Positions 25,605 to 33,903 of a stretch of DNA of 64,000 bases are shown in pieces (the stretch's first letter is position 1; each line of letters begins with the position of its first letter). The notes under the pieces are model-generated. The model ran no database searches. It was not told the DNA's origin and saw only the letters and a program-made list of their open reading frames with translations. Source of the stretch: Desulfuromonas sp. GTDB lineage: Bacteria; Desulfobacterota; Desulfuromonadia; Desulfuromonadales; BM501. The DNA lies in assembly GCF_002868845.1 (NCBI RefSeq), contig NZ_PKUB01000006.1, positions 1-64,000 on the forward strand. The letters are read 5' to 3'. The position numbers and the translations under genes were made by a program.

Positions 25605-26582
25605 ATGGACCTTTTGACAATCCTATTACTGGGCTCCGTATTCCTCTTCACCACCGGCATAATGGCCATGGTCTTTCTGTTTGCCAAAGAAAGCCGCTTT
25701 GCCGAAAAGCGCACCATCAAAAAGCGCCTGTACTACATCTCTGCAGGGGGCATGCACGGCCGGGAGAAACTCTCCCTCTACCGGAACAAGGTTCTCCAGG
25801 ACGTGGGGGTCTTGGAGAGGTTGGCCTTCAAACTGCCCCGCATCAGTCGCCTCGACGGCCTCCTCATCAAGGCCAGGGTGCCCATCAATGCCTCGACCTT
25901 CATCCTCGCAAGCCTTTTCCTTGGGGGCCTGGGACTGCTTGTGAGCCTTCAGTTCCTGCCCCAGAAGATCGCCGCCGTCGCCATTGGGTGCGTGTGCCTT
26001 CTGATCCCCTACTTCATGCTCCGGATGGCCGAAAGATCCTACTACGCGAAATTCGACGAGCAGCTGCCCGAGGCCCTCGATCTCCTCTCCAGGGCCATGA
26101 AATCGGGGCATGCCCTGACCTCGGGACTGGAGATGATCGTTTCCGAAATGGAGAACCCCATCAAGTCCGAATTCTCCGCGACGGTTGACGAGATCAAACT
26201 CGGGCTCACCCTCCAGGAAGCGTTCGACAACCTGTGTGACCGTGTCCCGACCACCGATCTGCGGTTTTTCGCGGTGTCGGTGCAGATCCAGAAGGAGACC
26301 GGGGGGAACCTCACGGAAATCCTCGACAACATCAGTCGCCTGATCCGGGACCGGGTCCAGTTCGACAGGCAGGTCAGGGCTCTGACCGCCGAGGGCAGGC
26401 TTTCCGCGGTGGTACTCGTATCCCTTCCCCTTTTGATGTTCCTCTACATCTATTTTGTGAACTACGAATACATCTCCCTCCTCTGGAAGGAAGAGATTGG
26501 GCGCATCATGCTGTACAGTGGGATTGTTTCCGCCATTGTCGGCGCCTACCTTATCAACAAAATCGTCACCGTAGAAATGTAA
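25605..26582 (+). CDS. tadB: Tad inner-membrane platform protein TadB
   Basis: 325-residue GspF-type membrane protein. A transmembrane segment near the N terminus (LLTILLLGSVFLFTTGIMAMV) is followed by two more near residues 95-135 and a pair at the C terminus. In between is the T2SSF domain with FDEQLPEALDLLSRAMKSG and ETGGNLTEILDNIS. It forms the platform with TadC on which CpaF acts. ATG at 25605 has CGGAGG upstream; the frame is open 40 codons earlier, overlapping cpaF, but that is not a credible start. It lies 10 bases after cpaF. Confidence 0.93.
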   Translation: MDLLTILLLGSVFLFTTGIMAMVFLFAKESRFAEKRTIKKRLYYISAGGMHGREKLSLYRNKVLQDVGVLERLAFKLPRISRLDGLLIKARVPINASTFILASLFLGGLGLLVSLQFLPQKIAAVAIGCVCLLIPYFMLRMAERSYYAKFDEQLPEALDLLSRAMKSGHALTSGLEMIVSEMENPIKSEFSATVDEIKLGLTLQEAFDNLCDRVPTTDLRFFAVSVQIQKETGGNLTEILDNISRLIRDRVQFDRQVRALTAEGRLSAVVLVSLPLLMFLYIYFVNYEYISLLWKEEIGRIMLYSGIVSAIVGAYLINKIVTVEM

Positions 26583-26592
26583 GGGGATTGGG

Positions 26593-27582
26593 ATGAACAG
26601 GCTTTTAAATTCGTTTTTTTCTATCCTGGAAACCCCAGAGTACTTCGGCGTTCTCGCCATGACCTTCTTGGCCGCTGTCGGCCTCGTGCTTGGTCTTTAT
26701 CTCCTGTTTACCCGCAGCAACGTCCTGCAGCGGCGCCTGAAACGCCTCACCTTGAGCCAAAAGGAACCCGAACAAAGCAAAAAGAAAATCCGACTCTTTG
26801 AAGAAGAACAGCAGGGCTTCGTCGGCAAGATCGCCAAGCCCCTGCATAATGTCGTGGCTCCAGCCGAAGGAGCCACAAAGAAAAAACTGCGCCTCAAGCT
26901 TATCCAGGCGGGTTTCCGTTCGGAACGAGCTTACCAGAACTACCTTGCCGCCAAGGTGGTTGGCGCCGTCGTCTTCCCCGCCATCCTGGTAGGCACCCGT
27001 TTCTTTTACGGCTTCAACGCCGAGGCAGCCGCACTGTGCCTGGTTCTAGCCCTTGCCGGCTTTCTTCTTCCCAATCTATTCCTCCATTACCTCACCAAGG
27101 CGCGGCAGCAGAGAATCGTCAAGGCCCTGCCCGACGCCCTGGACCTGATGGTCGTCTGTGTGGAAGCCGGCCTCGGCCTGGACATGACCTTTAAAAGGAT
27201 CGGTGAGGAAATCAGACCCATGAACCAGGACCTCAGCGATGAATTCTTCCTCACAAACCTGGAGATCCGGGGCGGGAGGCCACGGCACGAAAGCTTGAAA
27301 AACATGGCCCTGCGAACGGGAATCTCGGAAATCAACGCGCTGATGACCATTCTGGTTCAGACCGCCCGTTTCGGAACGAGTTTGGCCAAGTCTCTGCGCG
27401 TACACGCCGACAGCATGCGGGTCAAGAGGCGCCAGATGGCCGAAGAGAAAGCGGCCAAGGCGGCGGTCAAGCTCCTGTTCCCCTTGATCTTTTTCATTTT
27501 CCCGGCCCTCTTCGTGGTTCTCGTCGGTCCGGCGGCCATCAAGATCGTCACCATTCTCTTCCCCGCAATGAGCGGCAACTAA
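26593..27582 (+). CDS. tadC: Tad inner-membrane platform protein TadC
   Basis: 329-residue partner of TadB with the same T2SSF fold. Transmembrane segments lie near residues 17-38, about 115-160 and the C terminus (LLFPLIFFIFPALFVVLVGPA). The cytoplasmic part contains ALPDALDLMVVCVEAGLGLDMT and ALMTILVQTARFGTSLAKSL, both typical of TadC. A GGGATTGGGATG start region follows tadB by 10 bases. Together the two platform proteins replace the single GspF/PilC of type II and type IV systems. Confidence 0.93.
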   Translation: MNRLLNSFFSILETPEYFGVLAMTFLAAVGLVLGLYLLFTRSNVLQRRLKRLTLSQKEPEQSKKKIRLFEEEQQGFVGKIAKPLHNVVAPAEGATKKKLRLKLIQAGFRSERAYQNYLAAKVVGAVVFPAILVGTRFFYGFNAEAAALCLVLALAGFLLPNLFLHYLTKARQQRIVKALPDALDLMVVCVEAGLGLDMTFKRIGEEIRPMNQDLSDEFFLTNLEIRGGRPRHESLKNMALRTGISEINALMTILVQTARFGTSLAKSLRVHADSMRVKRRQMAEEKAAKAAVKLLFPLIFFIFPALFVVLVGPAAIKIVTILFPAMSGN

Positions 27583-27665
27583 GAGGGCGGTGCGGCCTTC
27601 AACAGGGCGAACCAACGCAAGCCATGGACATCAAGATTGATTTCATATCGACAGGAGGAAAGACT

Positions 27666-28640
27666 TTGAACCCGGTTTCGAATACTTCGCCAGAGAAAAA
27701 TTTCAAAAAAACATCGACTCGTGTCGGCCGACAACTCTTGTTCTGTTTCATTTTTCTGGGCCTGTGCTCTTGCACCACATCCGTTCAGACCCTGAACGGA
27801 AACTATTCGGACATCCCTGAGGGTAAATTGCCCTCCCAGGACGCAATTCAACAAAAACAGCTGGAAAAACTGTCTCCTGCGGAACTGGTGCGGGAAGGCA
27901 ACCTCCACCTGGCCAAGGACAATCTTCAATTGGCCAAACTGCACTTCAGCCTGGCCCTCAAAAAAGCCCCCCATTCCCCAGCACCCTACGTCGGTATGGG
28001 CCAGATCCTGCAGAGGGGGGGCAAATTGAAAGAGGCGCAGCAGGCCTATCAGCAAGCCGTGAAAGAAGGCCCGCTGCATCGCCCTGCCCTGTTGTCCCTG
28101 GCGATTCTTTCGAGGGAACTCGGAGAGCACGAAACCGCGGTGGTCTTTCTTCGCAAACTCCTCGACCGCAACCCCGGCGACCAGGAGTCAATGACGGAGT
28201 TGGCCATAACCTACGATGACATGGGAGAAGAGATGCTCGCCGAACCTCTTTTTTCCCAGATTGTCCAGACCCAGCCCGAGGCGGCCTCGGCCTACAACAA
28301 CCTGGGCTTCAACTTCCTCCTTCAGGGACGCTACTCCGACGCGATTACAGCCCTTGGCACCGCCCTCGGGCAGGACCCCGGCGACAGGCAGATTCTGAAC
28401 AATTTGGCAACCGCCTACGCCCTGCATGGAGACGAGGACAAGGCCCTGCAACTGTTCGAGGAAGCAGTCGGCAAACCTGCGGCCTTCAACAACCTCGGAT
28501 ATCTTTATATGACCCAAGGCCATTGGGATAGGGCCGAGGAGGCTTTTTTGCAGGCAATGAAACTCAACCCAAGGTTCTATCCCCGGGCCCAGGAGAACCT
28601 CGATCAACTCGCCCGCCTGCGCTCCCGTTCCGAGCCGTAA
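27666..28640 (+). CDS. tadD: TPR lipoprotein TadD
   Basis: 324-residue TPR protein. The TTG at 27666 is chosen because GGAGG lies at the right distance (27655-27659); the ATG 14 codons upstream has none. The N terminus then has a signal with lipobox LGLCSC at about residue 36, so it is an outer-membrane lipoprotein. Six or so TPR units follow from about residue 75 (LVREGNLHLAKDNLQLAKL and AYNNLGFNFLLQGRYSDA). TadD is needed for Tad pilus biogenesis, perhaps as a secretin assembly factor. Confidence 0.87.
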   Translation: MNPVSNTSPEKNFKKTSTRVGRQLLFCFIFLGLCSCTTSVQTLNGNYSDIPEGKLPSQDAIQQKQLEKLSPAELVREGNLHLAKDNLQLAKLHFSLALKKAPHSPAPYVGMGQILQRGGKLKEAQQAYQQAVKEGPLHRPALLSLAILSRELGEHETAVVFLRKLLDRNPGDQESMTELAITYDDMGEEMLAEPLFSQIVQTQPEAASAYNNLGFNFLLQGRYSDAITALGTALGQDPGDRQILNNLATAYALHGDEDKALQLFEEAVGKPAAFNNLGYLYMTQGHWDRAEEAFLQAMKLNPRFYPRAQENLDQLARLRSRSEP

Positions 28641-28751
28641 GAGGCGTGACATGGAGAATCCATTGAATCAGACCTTCACACTTAAGTTGGTGTTTCTTCC
28701 ACACATGAGGGAGTCGGTTTTGGGCAATGGTTGGATTTTAGTCACCCGCCA

Positions 28752-28779
28752 TTGAAATAGATCCCTATTCAGCTATCGT
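28752..28779 (+). promoter_or_regulatory. Candidate promoter before the SH3-domain gene
   Basis: TTGAAA (28752-28757) and TATCGT (28774-28779) are 16 bases apart. It would allow separate expression of the SH3 and LuxR genes, behind a 178-base gap after tadD. Confidence 0.4.
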
Positions 28780-28818
28780 ATTAACTAAATGAGAGATTCC
28801 AATCAATTCGAGGGATAT

Positions 28819-29253
28819 GTGAAATACGTCTTGGGGTTCATTCTGTCCTTCTTCCTGTGGGGAACGTGTCAGGCGGAAATCGTCTCGGTGATTTCCGAAA
28901 CTGCTGAATTGCGCAGCAAGCCCTCACCCACGAATTCCTACGTTGTGATGCAGGTCCCCCGCTACTACCCCCTTTCTGTTCAAGCGTCCCGGGGGGACTA
29001 CTATGAGGTGAGAGATTTTCAGGACCACAGGGGGTGGATTCACAAATCAATGGTGGACCATTCTAGAAGCGTCGTGGTTGAAGTGGACCGGATGAATGTA
29101 AGGAAGGGCCCCGGCACCAACTACCCCGTCACCTTCCATGCATATCAGGGGGTGGTCTTCCGGGTCATGGGAGAAAAAGGATTGTGGCTGGAGGTGGAAC
29201 ACGAAGACGGAGAACGGGGCTGGGTTTCCAGTTCGCTCACCTGGGGGCAATGA
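28819..29253 (+). CDS. Exported protein with two bacterial SH3 domains
   Basis: 144-residue secreted protein. The GTG at 28819 gives a clean signal peptide (VKYVLGFILSFFLWGTCQA, then E) and has a GAGGG just upstream, although close. An ATG at 28789 lacks a ribosome site and lies only about 10 bases after the proposed -10 box. Two SH3b units follow (ELRSKPSPTNSYVVMQV and MNVRKGPGTNYPVTF). The family binds peptidoglycan or peptides. Located between TadD and the regulator; a role in anchoring or in sensing the wall is plausible, not shown. Confidence 0.78.
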   Translation: MKYVLGFILSFFLWGTCQAEIVSVISETAELRSKPSPTNSYVVMQVPRYYPLSVQASRGDYYEVRDFQDHRGWIHKSMVDHSRSVVVEVDRMNVRKGPGTNYPVTFHAYQGVVFRVMGEKGLWLEVEHEDGERGWVSSSLTWGQ

Positions 29254-29387
29254 CTTGAGTCCCCCCCAAACCACCGTCGATGTTCGAACACCGGTGGGAC
29301 GATTCCTCCTTCTGTAGGGCTGAAACGGGAATCGGGTTTTCCTCAACACGCCCCGGAATCTTCACCCCGTGCCGGAAAGGAAACAAG

Positions 29388-30014
29388 ATGGCCATCAACG
29401 TTCTTATCTACTGCGGCTACAGACTCTTCGCCGAAGGCTTGCAAAAACTTTTGGAAGAGGATAAAAGCCTGCGAATTGTGGGCATCCACGCCGGTGACGA
29501 GGGTGTCAGCGGCATCCTGCAAAACGACCCCGATGTTATCGTGGCCGACCTGCCGAGCTGCAATTTCCTGGTCAATAACTATGAAAAAAAACTTCCCGCA
29601 AAAACCATCCTGATCACCGACGACCGAAAGGCCCCTTTTGGAAACGGCGGTCTGCAAAAACTAATTGCCAAAGGACTGGTGGGCATCTTTCACAAGAGCT
29701 ACGATTCCGACCTGTTGAAAAAGGCCATTGCAACAGTCCATGCCGGCGAGTTGTGGATCGACAGGAAGACCCTCACAGAGTCCTTGAGCAGTTCCCAAAA
29801 CGCCCATAAGAAAATCAGCCTGACCAAAAAAGAAAAGGAAATCCTCGACTGCATCTGCGAGGGCATGACCAACAAGGAGACGGCAGAGAAGCTGTCCATC
29901 AGCGAATTAACCGTAAAATCTCACTGCAACCACCTCTTCAAAAAGTTCGGCGTCTCCAACCGACTCAAACTGGCCCTCTTGGCATCGCAGATGTACCCCA
30001 GTCGCCTGGCCTAG
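29388..30014 (+). CDS. LuxR-type regulator with degenerate receiver
   Basis: 208-residue protein with the NarL/FixJ layout. Residues 1-115 are receiver-like, and a GerE helix-turn-helix follows at about 143-205 (LTKKEKEILDCICEGMTNKETAEKL). The receiver keeps Asp54 (VIVADLPS) and Lys103 (FHKSY), but the acidic pair expected after the first beta strand reads YCGY, so Mg2+ binding and phosphorylation are unlikely. Degenerate receivers of this kind occur in CsgD-like biofilm regulators. No kinase gene is next to it. As the last gene of the cluster it is a candidate regulator of the pilus. The ATG at 29388 follows GGAAAGG. Confidence 0.85.
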   Translation: MAINVLIYCGYRLFAEGLQKLLEEDKSLRIVGIHAGDEGVSGILQNDPDVIVADLPSCNFLVNNYEKKLPAKTILITDDRKAPFGNGGLQKLIAKGLVGIFHKSYDSDLLKKAIATVHAGELWIDRKTLTESLSSSQNAHKKISLTKKEKEILDCICEGMTNKETAEKLSISELTVKSHCNHLFKKFGVSNRLKLALLASQMYPSRLA

Positions 30015-30059
30015 CCTCTTCGCTGCCGAGGCCCCTTCCTTTGCTTTGCCCTGCCCAAC

Positions 30060-30088
30060 CATGCGGACTCGGTTGATGAGTCCGCATG
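30060..30088 (+). terminator. Hairpin after the Tad cluster regulator
   Basis: CATGCGGACTC and GAGTCCGCATG are perfect 11-bp complements around a 7-base loop, 46 bases after the LuxR-type stop. No T run follows, so it may be a factor-assisted terminator or an RNA-stabilising hairpin. Confidence 0.55.
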
Positions 30089-30166
30089 AAGCCGCACTCC
30101 CCCCTGACAAACACCCTCGCCCCAAAAGGTTCCTTCGACGAACAAGTCCCTGCGCGTCCCCGTGCA

Positions 30167-30192
30167 CAAAAAAGCCCGGCAGAGGCCGGGCA
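30167..30192 (-). terminator. Intrinsic terminator after priA
   Basis: GCCCGGC and GCCGGGC pair around a 4-base loop, and the minus strand then reads TTTTTTG. It lies about 28 bases past the priA stop and closes the convergent region with the Tad cluster. Confidence 0.85.
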
Positions 30193-30219
30193 CCGGATTT
30201 CTTTGGGTTCTCCAGGGAA

Positions 30220-32418
30220 TCACAACATGTCGAGGGGATCGACATCGACCACTAAACTCACCCCTGAGGGAATCCTCCCCTTTACGGCGTCCAGTTGTGC
30301 AAGAGCCTGCCGCAGAGGGGCGCGCAGCGGGGCCTTGAGCAGGATCTGCATGCGGCTCTTGCCCCGCAACCTAGCTAGGGGACAGGGAGCGGGACCGAGG
30401 ACCTCGAGTCCGCCCGGTGCCGGCTGCAGATCGGCGCTGAGTTGCGCGGCGGCCTTGCCCACCCTGTCGGCGTCGTTGCCGGCCAGGACCAGGTTGACCA
30501 GGTAGCCAAAGGGGGGATAACCGAGCACCTGGCGAAAACCAGCTTCCTGCTCGTAGAACTCCTGGTAGTCGTGGTTTGCGGCGCAGGCCAGAGCATAGTG
30601 GTCGGGGGAATAGGTCTGGATAAAGACCCGACCCGGCCGCTGCCCGCGTCCGGCCCTTCCGGCGACTTGGGTGAGCAGGGCAAAGGTGCGCTCGGCGCTG
30701 CGGAAATCCGGAAAGTTGAGGGTGTTATCGGCGTTGACCACCCCGACCAGAGTGACCCCGGGGAAATCGTGCCCCTTGGCCACCATCTGGGTGCCGACCA
30801 GGATGTCCAACTCCCCGTCCCGCATGCGACTGACCAGGTCCTGGTGAGCCCCCTTGCGACCGGTGGTGTCCCGGTCCATTCGGCCGATGCGGGCCTCGGG
30901 AAAAACGTCCGCCAACTCTTCTTCGAGGCGTTCGGTTCCGGCCCCTTCAGGCTGCAGGTTTCCCCCCTTGCACCCGGGGCAGAGTTCCGGCGGAACCAAC
31001 TGATAGTCGCAATAGTGGCAGCGCAACTGGCGCCGCCGTTGATGAAAGGTGAGGGTGATTTCGCAGTTAGGGCAGCGGAAGGTCTGACCGCAATCCTGAC
31101 AGAGCAGGAAGGGGGCGAAACCCCGCCGGTTGAGAAGGACCAGGGCCTGTTCCCCCCGCACCAGGGTTTCCGCCAGGGCTTCGGCGAGGGGTGCGGAGAG
31201 AGTCCCCTCGGGGCGTTCCTGCGCGAGGTCGACCAGGCACACCTCGGGAAGGGGCCGGTCCTGAACCCGACTGCCGAGAGGCAGGTAGCCGCAGGAACCG
31301 GTCTTGGCCCGCTGGAAGGTCGTCAGTGCCGGGGTCGCGCTACCGAGGAGAACGACGGCGGAACACATCTGGCCCCGGAGCAAGGCCAGGTCGCGGGCAT
31401 GATAGCGAAACCCCTCGCCCTGCTTGTAGCTGCTTTCGTGCTCTTCATCAACGACGATGATGCCCAGGTCCTGGAGGGGAGCAAAGACCGCCGAACGGGC
31501 CCCGATGACGATCGGCACGTCCCCACGGGCGATGCTCCGCCAGGCATCGTAGCGCTCACCATCGGAAAGCCCGGAATGCAGAACAGCGATGGCGGTGTCG
31601 GAGGGCAGAAAACGGGCCCGGAATCGACCCACGAGTTGGGGAGTGAGGGCGATTTCCGGGACCAGTACCAGGGCCCGTTTGCCCCGCTTGAGGGCCGAAT
31701 CGATGGCCCGCAGGTAGACCTCGGTCTTGCCGCTGCCGGTTACCCCGTGAAGCAGGAAGGGGGAAAAATCTCCCGCAACAAGGGCCTGCTCGATCCTCTC
31801 CAGGGCCGACGACTGCTCATCGCTCGGCTCGACGGGGCGGTCAGGCTCCGGCGGGAGGGCGGAAAAAGGGTCGCGCAGGCTCTCCACCGAAGACTCTTCG
31901 ACCAGCCCCTGCTCCAGCAGGCGCTTCAACGGGGCGTGGGGTTCGGGGAAATGTTCCCGCAGCTCAGGCAGTGGCACCGCGCCGCGGGAGCGAAGAAAGG
32001 ACAGGATGGCACGCTGCTTCGGCCCGGAGGGTTCCCCCTCTCCCTGGCACGGGGAAAAGACCCGCTCGCGACGCACGGAAACGCCCTCGCCCCGCCCCGA
32101 GAGGCCGGCCGGCAGGGCGGTCCGGATGACCTCCCCGAGAGGAAACCGGTAATAGTCTGCGGCACGGACGAAAAAGGGAACAAGGGATTCGGGGAAAAGG
32201 GGTTCGTCGTCGAGGACCTCATCGATGTCTTTGAGCCCCGCGGGGTCGCCGAGGCGAAGCTCCAGCAGGTAGCCGACGACCCGCCGGCGCCCGAGGGGCA
32301 CCCGCAGGCGCATCCCCACCCGGGCCCTCTCCCGCAGTCTCTCCGGAATCCTGTAGAAGAGGGTTTTGTCCAGCGGAGCGGCAACGGCCACGACAGCGAT
32401 CGAGGTTGTGGAATTCAA
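30220..32418 (-). CDS. priA: Primosomal helicase PriA
   Basis: 732-residue 3'-5' helicase that reloads the replisome at stalled forks. Walker A LLHGVTGSGKTEVYLRA (residues about 222-238), the DEEH box IIVVDEEHESSYKQ, and helicase motifs IVIGARSAVFAP and AGRAGRGQRPGRVFIQT are present. The zinc-binding Cys set is CQDCGQTFRCPNCEIT followed by CHYCDY and CPGC. The N-terminal 3'BD domain is intact. The start is TTG with GGGAG about 10 bases upstream. It lies 17 bases after the symporter gene in the same direction. Confidence 0.96.
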   Translation of the reverse strand: MNSTTSIAVVAVAAPLDKTLFYRIPERLRERARVGMRLRVPLGRRRVVGYLLELRLGDPAGLKDIDEVLDDEPLFPESLVPFFVRAADYYRFPLGEVIRTALPAGLSGRGEGVSVRRERVFSPCQGEGEPSGPKQRAILSFLRSRGAVPLPELREHFPEPHAPLKRLLEQGLVEESSVESLRDPFSALPPEPDRPVEPSDEQSSALERIEQALVAGDFSPFLLHGVTGSGKTEVYLRAIDSALKRGKRALVLVPEIALTPQLVGRFRARFLPSDTAIAVLHSGLSDGERYDAWRSIARGDVPIVIGARSAVFAPLQDLGIIVVDEEHESSYKQGEGFRYHARDLALLRGQMCSAVVLLGSATPALTTFQRAKTGSCGYLPLGSRVQDRPLPEVCLVDLAQERPEGTLSAPLAEALAETLVRGEQALVLLNRRGFAPFLLCQDCGQTFRCPNCEITLTFHQRRRQLRCHYCDYQLVPPELCPGCKGGNLQPEGAGTERLEEELADVFPEARIGRMDRDTTGRKGAHQDLVSRMRDGELDILVGTQMVAKGHDFPGVTLVGVVNADNTLNFPDFRSAERTFALLTQVAGRAGRGQRPGRVFIQTYSPDHYALACAANHDYQEFYEQEAGFRQVLGYPPFGYLVNLVLAGNDADRVGKAAAQLSADLQPAPGGLEVLGPAPCPLARLRGKSRMQILLKAPLRAPLRQALAQLDAVKGRIPSGVSLVVDVDPLDML

Positions 32419-32435
32419 CTGCGGCGGCTCCCGGC

Positions 32436-33788
32436 TCAGCTCAGGGTTTCAGGGCTGGCCAGACCCTCCCGAGTGGCCTTGACCAGGACCCCGGAGAGCC
32501 CAAGCAGACCGATGAGGTTGGGGATGGCCATGGCGCCGTTCATGGTGTCGGAGAAGTCCCAGACGAACCCGACCTTCTGAAAGGCGCCGAGGGCGACCAC
32601 CGAACAGAAGACGTAACGGTAGGGGGTCCGCGCCTTGAGCCCGAAGAGATATTCTATGCACTCCTCGCCGTAATAGGCCCAGCCGATCATGGTCGAGTAG
32701 GCGAAGACCGCGATGCCGATTGTGACGATGAGTCCTCCGGGACCGGGCAGCCCCTGCTGAAAGGCCATGTAGGTCAGGGCGCTGGAGGTCTCCCCGCTCT
32801 GCCAGGCCCCGGTGGAGAGGATCACCAGGGCGGTCATGGAGCAGACGATGATTGTGTCGAAGAAGACCCCGGTCATGGCGATGAGGCCCTGGCGCACTGC
32901 GCTCTCGGTGCGGGCTGCTGCATGGGCTATGGGGGCGCTGCCAAGGCCTGCCTCGTTGGAAAAGACCCCGCGGGCCACCCCGAAGCGAACCGCGGCGGCC
33001 ACCGTCGCCCCGGCAAATCCGCCGGCGGCCGACGCGGGGGCGAAGGCGTGGCTGAAAATCAGGCTGAGGGCCTGGGGGATATGGGCCGCGTGAAGGACCA
33101 GAATGACCAGGGCCCCCGCCACGTAGAAGAGGGCCATCGTCGGCACCAGCTTTTCGGTCACCTTGCCGATGCGCCGGATGCCGCCGATGATGACCGCCCC
33201 GGTAAGCAGGGCCAACACAAGCCCGGTAGCCAGCGGCGGCACGCTCCAGGTGGTCTCCAGGGCCACTGCCACCGAGTTGGACTGGACCATGCTGCCGATA
33301 CCGAAGGCGGCGAGACTGCCGAAAAGGGCGAACAGCCAGCCGAGCCACTTCAGCCCAAGCCCCTCGGCAATGTAACGCATAGGTCCGCCCTGCATGGTGC
33401 CGTCCGGGAGATGTTCCCGATACTTCACCGCCAGGACCGCCTCGGCGTACTTGGTCGCCATGCCGAACAGGGCGCAGACCCACATCCAGAAGATGGCGCC
33501 GGGGCCGCCCAGGTAAATGGCCGTCGCCACCCCCGCGATGTTTCCCGTGCCGATCGTCGCCGACAGGGCAGTGGTCAGCGCCTGGAAGGGGGTGATGTCC
33601 CCCTCGCCCAGATCCTTGCCGCTCCGGCTAAAGACCAGTTTCAGAGCCCTGGGCAGGTAGGTGAACTGCAGGAAACCGAGCCGCAGACTCAGAAATATCC
33701 CCGTTCCGACCAGCAGGGCCAGCATGTAAGGGCCCCAGACAAAACTGTTCAGACTGGACATGGCTTGAGACAGCACCGTTTCCTCCAC
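32436..33788 (-). CDS. Alanine/glycine:cation symporter (AGCS family)
   Basis: 450-residue membrane transporter with about 11 hydrophobic segments. The family signature is seen in TTALSATIGTGNIAGVATAI and GGPGAIFWMWVCALFGMATKY, followed by GGPMRYI. Proteins of this family import alanine or glycine with Na+ or H+. The start is GTG at 33788 with a weak ribosome site; an in-frame ATG nine codons later is an alternative. It precedes priA by 17 bases, probably a chance pairing in one operon. Confidence 0.93.
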   Translation of the reverse strand: MEETVLSQAMSSLNSFVWGPYMLALLVGTGIFLSLRLGFLQFTYLPRALKLVFSRSGKDLGEGDITPFQALTTALSATIGTGNIAGVATAIYLGGPGAIFWMWVCALFGMATKYAEAVLAVKYREHLPDGTMQGGPMRYIAEGLGLKWLGWLFALFGSLAAFGIGSMVQSNSVAVALETTWSVPPLATGLVLALLTGAVIIGGIRRIGKVTEKLVPTMALFYVAGALVILVLHAAHIPQALSLIFSHAFAPASAAGGFAGATVAAAVRFGVARGVFSNEAGLGSAPIAHAAARTESAVRQGLIAMTGVFFDTIIVCSMTALVILSTGAWQSGETSSALTYMAFQQGLPGPGGLIVTIGIAVFAYSTMIGWAYYGEECIEYLFGLKARTPYRYVFCSVVALGAFQKVGFVWDFSDTMNGAMAIPNLIGLLGLSGVLVKATREGLASPETLS

Positions 33789-33903
33789 TTCTGTTCTTCA
33801 GGGAATTCAGCGACCCAGACGCATCAGGCGGCATGGCCGCTCAAAGGGAAAAGGGCGGGAAAAGGCCGACCCACAAGATGCTCCGGCGCCGGATGCAAAA
33901 TTG

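Noticed and set aside
30442-32580. Long plus-strand ORF opposite priA
   Set aside because: priA on the minus strand matches its family throughout. The opposite-strand ORF is an artefact of high GC.
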